Translations under genes and position numbers: made by a program
The notes under the pieces: model-generated
Seen by the model: only the letters and a program-made list of their open reading frames with translations
What the model was told of the DNA's origin: nothing
The model's database searches: none
From: CAZWBR01 sp964404205
Lineage (GTDB): Bacteria; Bacteroidota; Bacteroidia; Bacteroidales; Prolixibacteraceae
Direction: 5' to 3'
Length of the DNA: 17,973 nt
Assembly (NCBI GenBank): GCA_964404205.1
Contig: CAYOJD010000070.1
Location: forward strand, 1 to 17,973
Part shown: positions 13,722 through 17,973 of the stretch, piece by piece
Numbering within the stretch: the first letter of the stretch is position 1
How the letters are laid out: each line of letters opens with the position of its first letter

Positions 13722-15827
13722 TTATTTCAAACCACTGCGCTCGAGCAACGGGTCGATGGAGGGTTCTTTGCCGCGGAAAGCTTTGTAAAGTTCCATCGGA
13801 TGGACAGTCCCCCCTTTTTCAAGAATATTTTTGCGGAACGAGTTCGCGGTTGCGCGGTCGAAAATCCCGTTTTGTTTGAAAGCATCGAATGCATCGGCAT
13901 CGAGCACTTCGGCCCATTTATAGCCATAATATCCTGCGGCATAACCGCCTGCAAAAATATGCGAGAAAGCTGTGCTGAGGCAATATCCTTCAAGCGCAGG
14001 AAAGAGGTCAGTCGGGGCCAGGGCCTTTTGCTCAAACGCGACTACGCTGCCATCGACTGGTTTGGTAATCGAATGCCATGCCATATCGTTCATTCCGAAG
14101 CTTAGTTGTCGTTCGCTGGCATAGCCTGCCTGAAAATTCTCGGCTTTAATCAGTTTCTGAACGAGGTCGGCCGGGATTTTCTCCCCGGTTTCGTAATGTA
14201 CGGCAAACAGGTCGAGCCACTCTTTTTCTGTTGCCCAGTTTTCCATGATTTGCGATGGCAATTCCACAAAATCGCGGTAAACCGAAGTGCCCGAGAGGCC
14301 CGGATATTGGGTGTTGGCAAACATCCCGTGCAAGCCGTGGCCAAACTCATGCAGGAAGGTCGTTACTTCGTAGAAGGTGAGCAGCGATGGTTTGGTTTCT
14401 GTTGGCTGTGTAAAGTTGCAAACCAACGAAACAATGGGGCGTTCCATTTTGCCGTTCACATTGCTCTGCGGACGATATTCGGTCATCCAGGCACCGCCAC
14501 GTTTGCCTTCGCGCGGGAAGAAATCGAGATACAATACTGAGAGGAAAGAGCCATCGGCATCGAAAACTTCGTAGGCTTTCACATCGGGATGATAAACCGG
14601 GATGGCTTTGTTTTCTTTGTAAGTGATGCCGTAAAGTTTTGTGGTCAGGTCGAACACGCCATTGATAACATTCTCGAGTTTGAAGTAAGGTTTTACCTGC
14701 TGTTCGTCGAACCCGTAGCGGCTGTTTTTCAACTTCTCGGAATAATAGCCAAAGTCCCAGCGCTCGAAATTTTCTTTTAATCCATATTGTTGGGCAAATG
14801 CTTTTACCTCTTCCATCTCTTTCAAAGCTGCCGGGCGCGAAGCTTCGTGCAGTTGTTTCAGGAAGGCATTTACTTTATCGGCATTCTCGGCCATCCGCTC
14901 TTCGAGCACATAGTCGGCATGGCTGGCATAACCAAGCAGATTGGCCCTTTCGAGTTTCAGATTGACCAGTTGCTTGACAATTTCTTCGTTGTTTTTGTCG
15001 TTATCGTGAAAACCGCGAGAATTGTAGGCTTTGTACATCTCTTCACGCATTTTACGATTGTCGGCAAATTTCATAAAGGCAGTATAGCTCGGCCCTTGAA
15101 GATTGAACATCCATCCCTCTTTGCCTTTTGCCCTGGCCTGTTGCGCAGCGGCTTCGCGTTCGGCTTCCGGAATACCGGCCAAATCTTTCGCGTCGGTAAT
15201 CAGCAACGAATAAGCGTTGGTTTCGGCCAATACATTTTCGCCAAACTGAAGGCTCAGCTTCGATAATTCGGTATTGATTTCGGCATATCGCTTTTTAGCC
15301 TCGCCTTCGAGGTTGGCACCGCCTCGGACAAACCCTTTGTAACGATCTTCGAGCAGTTTCAGATCTTCGCCAGTGAGCCCGAGTTTATCTTTCTGTTCGT
15401 AAACGGCTTTTACTTTCCGGAATAGCTTCTCGTTAAGCGAAACATAATTGCCAAATTCAGTCAGTTTGGGCGAAACTTCGCGGGCTATCGATTGTATTTT
15501 ATCATCGGTTTCGGCCGAATTGATATTGAACAATACACTGGTAATACGGTCGAGTTTATCGCCCGAGAGTTCCAGCGCCACAATCGTATTGGCAAAAGTT
15601 GGTGCTTCGCTGCTGTTGATAATGGCATCGACCTCAGCCCTTGCTTCTTTAAGCGCCTCGTCGATGGCAGGCACGTAATGTTCGTGTTTGATTTGAGTAA
15701 ATGGCGGTACCTGTTGTGGGGTATTCCATTCGGTGAGCAACGGATTGCTTTGTGCGTTTACATTCTCCATTTTCAAAATTGTCAGGCCTGCAATAAGCAG
15801 GGTAATAAAAACGATTCGTTTTCTCAT
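13722..15827 (-). CDS. dcp: Secreted M3-family peptidyl-dipeptidase Dcp
   Basis: 701 residues, typical for Dcp. It removes dipeptides from peptide C-termini and is a zinc metallopeptidase. The zinc motif HEFGH is at 493-497 with the third ligand Glu522 in DFVELPSQIMEN; the C-terminal substrate-binding region includes SHIFAGGYAAGYYGYKWAEV. Residues 1-25 (hydrophobic core ending ENVNAQ) form a signal peptide, so the enzyme works in the periplasm, as is common for Bacteroidota Dcp copies, whereas E. coli Dcp is mainly cytoplasmic. It starts 35 bases after the flavin reductase stop and ends 12 bases before the PH-domain gene. I find no TAnnTTTG box in the 35-base gap, consistent with co-transcription from the flavin reductase promoter. 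Confidence 0.95.
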   Translation of the reverse strand: MRKRIVFITLLIAGLTILKMENVNAQSNPLLTEWNTPQQVPPFTQIKHEHYVPAIDEALKEARAEVDAIINSSEAPTFANTIVALELSGDKLDRITSVLFNINSAETDDKIQSIAREVSPKLTEFGNYVSLNEKLFRKVKAVYEQKDKLGLTGEDLKLLEDRYKGFVRGGANLEGEAKKRYAEINTELSKLSLQFGENVLAETNAYSLLITDAKDLAGIPEAEREAAAQQARAKGKEGWMFNLQGPSYTAFMKFADNRKMREEMYKAYNSRGFHDNDKNNEEIVKQLVNLKLERANLLGYASHADYVLEERMAENADKVNAFLKQLHEASRPAALKEMEEVKAFAQQYGLKENFERWDFGYYSEKLKNSRYGFDEQQVKPYFKLENVINGVFDLTTKLYGITYKENKAIPVYHPDVKAYEVFDADGSFLSVLYLDFFPREGKRGGAWMTEYRPQSNVNGKMERPIVSLVCNFTQPTETKPSLLTFYEVTTFLHEFGHGLHGMFANTQYPGLSGTSVYRDFVELPSQIMENWATEKEWLDLFAVHYETGEKIPADLVQKLIKAENFQAGYASERQLSFGMNDMAWHSITKPVDGSVVAFEQKALAPTDLFPALEGYCLSTAFSHIFAGGYAAGYYGYKWAEVLDADAFDAFKQNGIFDRATANSFRKNILEKGGTVHPMELYKAFRGKEPSIDPLLERSGLK

Positions 15828-15862
15828 GGGTTGAAATAGTTGATTGTCGGATAAATAATTGA

Positions 15863-16465
15863 TTAATCGATATTTTTACGGGAAAGCCTTTTTTTTGTTT
15901 TGGGTTTCATAATGCTCCAGCCAAATTTGCCAATTTTCTTCCCCAAACCAAAATAATTGCCATGCGAATAGGCCAACGGCGAAGCGGCAGCCAAATCGAA
16001 AGCTCCGGTTTCGGCATCGATATAACGGTCGTCGGCTACAATATTGACCACATCGGCAATGAACATATCGTGGGTACCAAGCGGTTTTACTTCCCGCACT
16101 TTACACTCGATACTGACGGGCGATTCGGCTACAATGGGACAATTCACTACCGCGGCAGCAAGAGGTGTTAAGCCACTCTCCTTAAACTTATCGAAATCGC
16201 GACCCGATTTTACCCCGCACCAATCGGTAGCCTTGGCCATCTCGACAGTCGTAAGGTTAATTACAAATTCGCCGTTGCGTTTGATAATATCATAAGAGTG
16301 GCGCCCCGGACGAACAGAGATATAACACATCGGAGGGTCGGTACACAAAGTGCCCAGCCACGATACGGTTATCAAATTATACTCGTCGGGCGTTTTGCCG
16401 CAACTGATTAACGCTGCCGGGAGCGGATAGACCATGTTCCCCGGTTTCCAGTTTTGTTTTGCCAT
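15863..16465 (-). CDS. Flavin reductase-like FMN-binding protein
   Basis: 200 residues from the ATG at 16465, which sits just behind a good promoter; the longer frame to 16567 reads through that promoter. The protein is of the FMN-binding split-barrel type (flavoredoxin / flavin reductase, COG1853-like). Visible family features are NLITVSWLGTLCTDPPMCYISVRPGRHSYDII (30-61), FVINLT (67-72), and DWCGVKSGRDFDKF (81-94), then SIECKV (118-123). The C-terminus is Lys/Arg-rich (186-197). Members reduce free flavins or carry electrons; which partner is used here is unknown. It is first in the probable operon with dcp and the PH-domain gene and is divergent from the GH20-like gene. Confidence 0.88.
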   Translation of the reverse strand: MAKQNWKPGNMVYPLPAALISCGKTPDEYNLITVSWLGTLCTDPPMCYISVRPGRHSYDIIKRNGEFVINLTTVEMAKATDWCGVKSGRDFDKFKESGLTPLAAAVVNCPIVAESPVSIECKVREVKPLGTHDMFIADVVNIVADDRYIDAETGAFDLAAASPLAYSHGNYFGLGKKIGKFGWSIMKPKTKKRLSRKNID

Positions 16466-16479
16466 GCATCCCTTTTTTG

Positions 16480-16487
16480 CAAAAGTA
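16480..16487 (-). promoter_or_regulatory. Candidate -7 promoter box for the flavin reductase operon
   Basis: TACTTTTG on the minus strand is an exact TAnnTTTG match followed by C, close to the ATG at 16465, predicting a leader of only about 8-10 bases. It supports the short start over the longer open frame. Confidence 0.5.
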
Positions 16488-16521
16488 ACAAAATGAATGG
16501 CCTTTTTGAAAAGCCGAACGT

Positions 16522-16550
16522 TTTGTAGTTGACCAAATGGCGATTTTTTG
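16522..16550 (+). promoter_or_regulatory. Candidate promoter of the GH20-like gene
   Basis: TTTG at 16522-16525 and ATTTTTTG at 16543-16550 are 17 bases apart and resemble a -33/-7 pair with two mismatches in the -7 box. Transcription would begin near 16557, about 38 bases before the ATG at 16595. Weak call. Confidence 0.3.
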
Positions 16551-16594
16551 CCAACTTGGGCCAACATATTTTCAAACTACAATCCAATACCAGC

Positions 16595-17695
16595 ATGACA
16601 AAACTTCAAGCCTTCTCTGTTCTGTTCATCACTTTGCTGATGTTTCAAACAGCTGCCGCACAAGACAAAACACTTCCTGTTCGCGGGTTCTGCATTGCCG
16701 CTCCAACGCCCGACCGGCTCGACGAGTTTATTCAATTTATTGATAAAGAACTTGCGCCGCGTCAGGTAAACACATTGATTTTACGTATCGATTACGGTTA
16801 TCAGTTCGAAAGCCATCCCGAACTGCGCGATCCGGTGGCGCTGTCGAAAACCGAAGTGAAGAAGCTGGTAGAAATTTGCCGGAAAAACAATATCGGGTTA
16901 ATTCCGCAAATCAACCTGCTGGGGCATCAGTCCTGGGCCGAAGAGACCACCAATTTGCTAAAGGTTTATCCTCAATTCGACGAAACCCCCCACGTGAAAA
17001 TGCCCGAAAAGTACAACTGGCCCAACGCCGATGGCCTTTATTGCAAAAGTTACTGTCCGCTCCACCCCGACTTGCACCCGATAGTTTTTGCGCTGGTCGA
17101 CGAGATTTGCGATGTATTCGAGGCAAAAGCTTTTCATGCCGGTATGGACGAAGTGTTTTATATTGGCGACGATAAATGTCCGCGCTGCGGCGGCCGTGAC
17201 AAGGCCGAACTCTTTGCCGGCGAGGTAAACCGCATCCAGCAACATCTTTCCCTGAAAAACCGCAAGCTTTGGATATGGGGCGACCGGCTTATCGATGGCA
17301 AAACTACCGGAATAGGCATGTGGGAAGCCAGCATGAACAATACCCATCGCGCAATTGATTTGATTAGCAAAGAGGTGATGATTTGCGACTGGCATTACGA
17401 ACGTCCCGACCAATCGGCAGTTCTCTTTGCCATGAAAGGGCTGAATGTGGTTACCTGTCCGTGGCGAAACCCCTCCAATGCCGTTCAGCAAACCCGCGAT
17501 ATGTTCCGCTTCCGCGAAACGGCGACACCTCAGCTGAAAGAACATTTTAATGGGATGATGCAAACCGTTTGGTCGGGTGCAGGAGCATTCCTCGACGAAT
17601 TCTACGGACGCAAAACCGACGAAAAGGCAGACGCAAATACGCAGTCGAACTGCTTCCGGGCCATGTTTGCCGAGATTGAAGCATTAAGCAAATAG
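16595..17695 (+). CDS. Secreted GH20-like beta-N-acetylhexosaminidase-family protein
   Basis: 366 residues from the ATG at 16595, chosen because residues 1-22 (ending QTAAA before QD) form a signal peptide; the open frame extends upstream to a TTG at 16529 without support. The protein is a single TIM barrel of the family 20 type: INLLGHQSW (106-114), the DE pair Asp185-Glu186 in FHAGMDEVFYIGD, which in GH20 acts in substrate-assisted hydrolysis of GlcNAc/GalNAc, then WIWGDRL (226-232), MWEAS, CDWHYERP (265-272), and a barrel-end WSGAGAFLDEFYG (326-338). It lacks the usual N-terminal beta domain of GH20 enzymes. A CPRC motif (195-198) lies just after the active-site pair. The DUF5009 gene follows after 42 bases. 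Activity on an amino sugar is likely but unproven. Confidence 0.82.
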   Translation: MTKLQAFSVLFITLLMFQTAAAQDKTLPVRGFCIAAPTPDRLDEFIQFIDKELAPRQVNTLILRIDYGYQFESHPELRDPVALSKTEVKKLVEICRKNNIGLIPQINLLGHQSWAEETTNLLKVYPQFDETPHVKMPEKYNWPNADGLYCKSYCPLHPDLHPIVFALVDEICDVFEAKAFHAGMDEVFYIGDDKCPRCGGRDKAELFAGEVNRIQQHLSLKNRKLWIWGDRLIDGKTTGIGMWEASMNNTHRAIDLISKEVMICDWHYERPDQSAVLFAMKGLNVVTCPWRNPSNAVQQTRDMFRFRETATPQLKEHFNGMMQTVWSGAGAFLDEFYGRKTDEKADANTQSNCFRAMFAEIEALSK

Positions 17696-17737
17696 TTTAT
17701 TGTCAGTTATCAATACAATCATCAAACGCTCAACCGT

Positions 17738-17973
17738 ATGTCTTCTACCCGCATATACTCCATCGATGTCTTTAGGGCAATTACCATGTTGCTCATGATT
17801 TTTGTAAACGACTTCTGGACCTTGACCGGCATTCCATCATGGCTCGAACACTCGGCTGCCGATCAGGATTTCCTGGGTTTCTCCGATATTATCTTCCCCT
17901 CCTTTCTTTTTATTGTTGGGATGTCGGTGCCCTATGCCATTCAAAACCGGTTGGCAAAAGGCGACAGTCGCGC
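17738..17973 (+). CDS. DUF5009 / HGSNAT-like transmembrane acyltransferase (5' end only)
   Basis: Only the first 78 codons are in the window, and the frame is open to the right edge. The sequence begins RIYSIDVFRAITMLLMIFVND (5-25), a first membrane helix, then SWLEHSAADQDFLGFSDIIFP (34-54) and a second helix FLFIVGMSVPYAI (57-69). This is the N-terminal signature of the DUF5009/COG4299 family, related to human heparan-alpha-glucosaminide N-acetyltransferase (HGSNAT). His38 falls where HGSNAT has its active-site histidine before the xADLVFP motif. Such proteins pass an acetyl group from cytoplasmic acetyl-CoA to a sugar on the far side of the membrane. It starts 42 bases after the GH20-like gene, so co-transcription is likely. 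Confidence 0.85.
   Translation, partial: MSSTRIYSIDVFRAITMLLMIFVNDFWTLTGIPSWLEHSAADQDFLGFSDIIFPSFLFIVGMSVPYAIQNRLAKGDSR

Noticed and set aside
16498..16518. Small hairpin in the divergent region between the flavin reductase and GH20-like genes
   Set aside because: Only a 3-bp GC stem plus A/T pairs with a mismatch and no T run; too weak to call an operator or terminator.

Overview
The window looks like a chromosomal segment of an anaerobic or facultative Bacteroidota, most likely of the order Bacteroidales/Marinilabiliales. The evidence is: several genes preceded by a TAnnTTTG box of the Bacteroidota sigma factor, few Shine-Dalgarno sites, a TonB-dependent receptor of Bacteroidota style, an SDR-type mannonate oxidoreductase beside uxuA, a DUF5009 acyltransferase, and heavy use of TCG/TTC-GA codon pairs. 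No species call is justified. I see no mobile element, CRISPR array, rRNA or tRNA.

Layout. (1) 1-1146, minus: a Tat-exported GH5-type glycosidase that runs off the left edge. (2) 1294-8867, plus: a tight six-gene cluster made of a small membrane-anchored protein of unknown function, a TonB-dependent receptor, an AmpG/FptX/RhtX-type MFS permease, and the last three haem-synthesis enzymes HemN, HemG/HemY-type PPOX and HemH. From the receptor to hemH the gaps are only 1-16 bp. (3) 8870-8897: a hairpin terminator between convergent hemH and pheS. (4) 8921-13197, minus: pheS, uxuA, an SDR fructuronate reductase (uxuB function), and a CDF cation exporter. (5) 13293-16465, minus: a probable flavin reductase - Dcp peptidase - PH-domain protein operon closed by a terminator. 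(6) 16595-17973, plus: a secreted GH20-like protein followed by the 5' end of a DUF5009/HGSNAT-like transmembrane acetyltransferase that runs off the right edge.

The most interesting region is the receptor-permease-HemN-HemG-HemH cluster. It places an outer-membrane transporter and an inner-membrane permease directly upstream of exactly the enzymes that turn coproporphyrinogen III into haem. I read it as a candidate porphyrin (coproporphyrin-type) salvage operon: import through the outer and inner membranes, decarboxylation, oxidation, iron insertion. The genes and their spacing are seen directly. The enzyme assignments follow from clear motifs. The imported substrate is inference. The second point of interest is the GH20-like/HGSNAT-like pair at the right edge, which suggests amino-sugar processing coupled to transmembrane N-acetylation.
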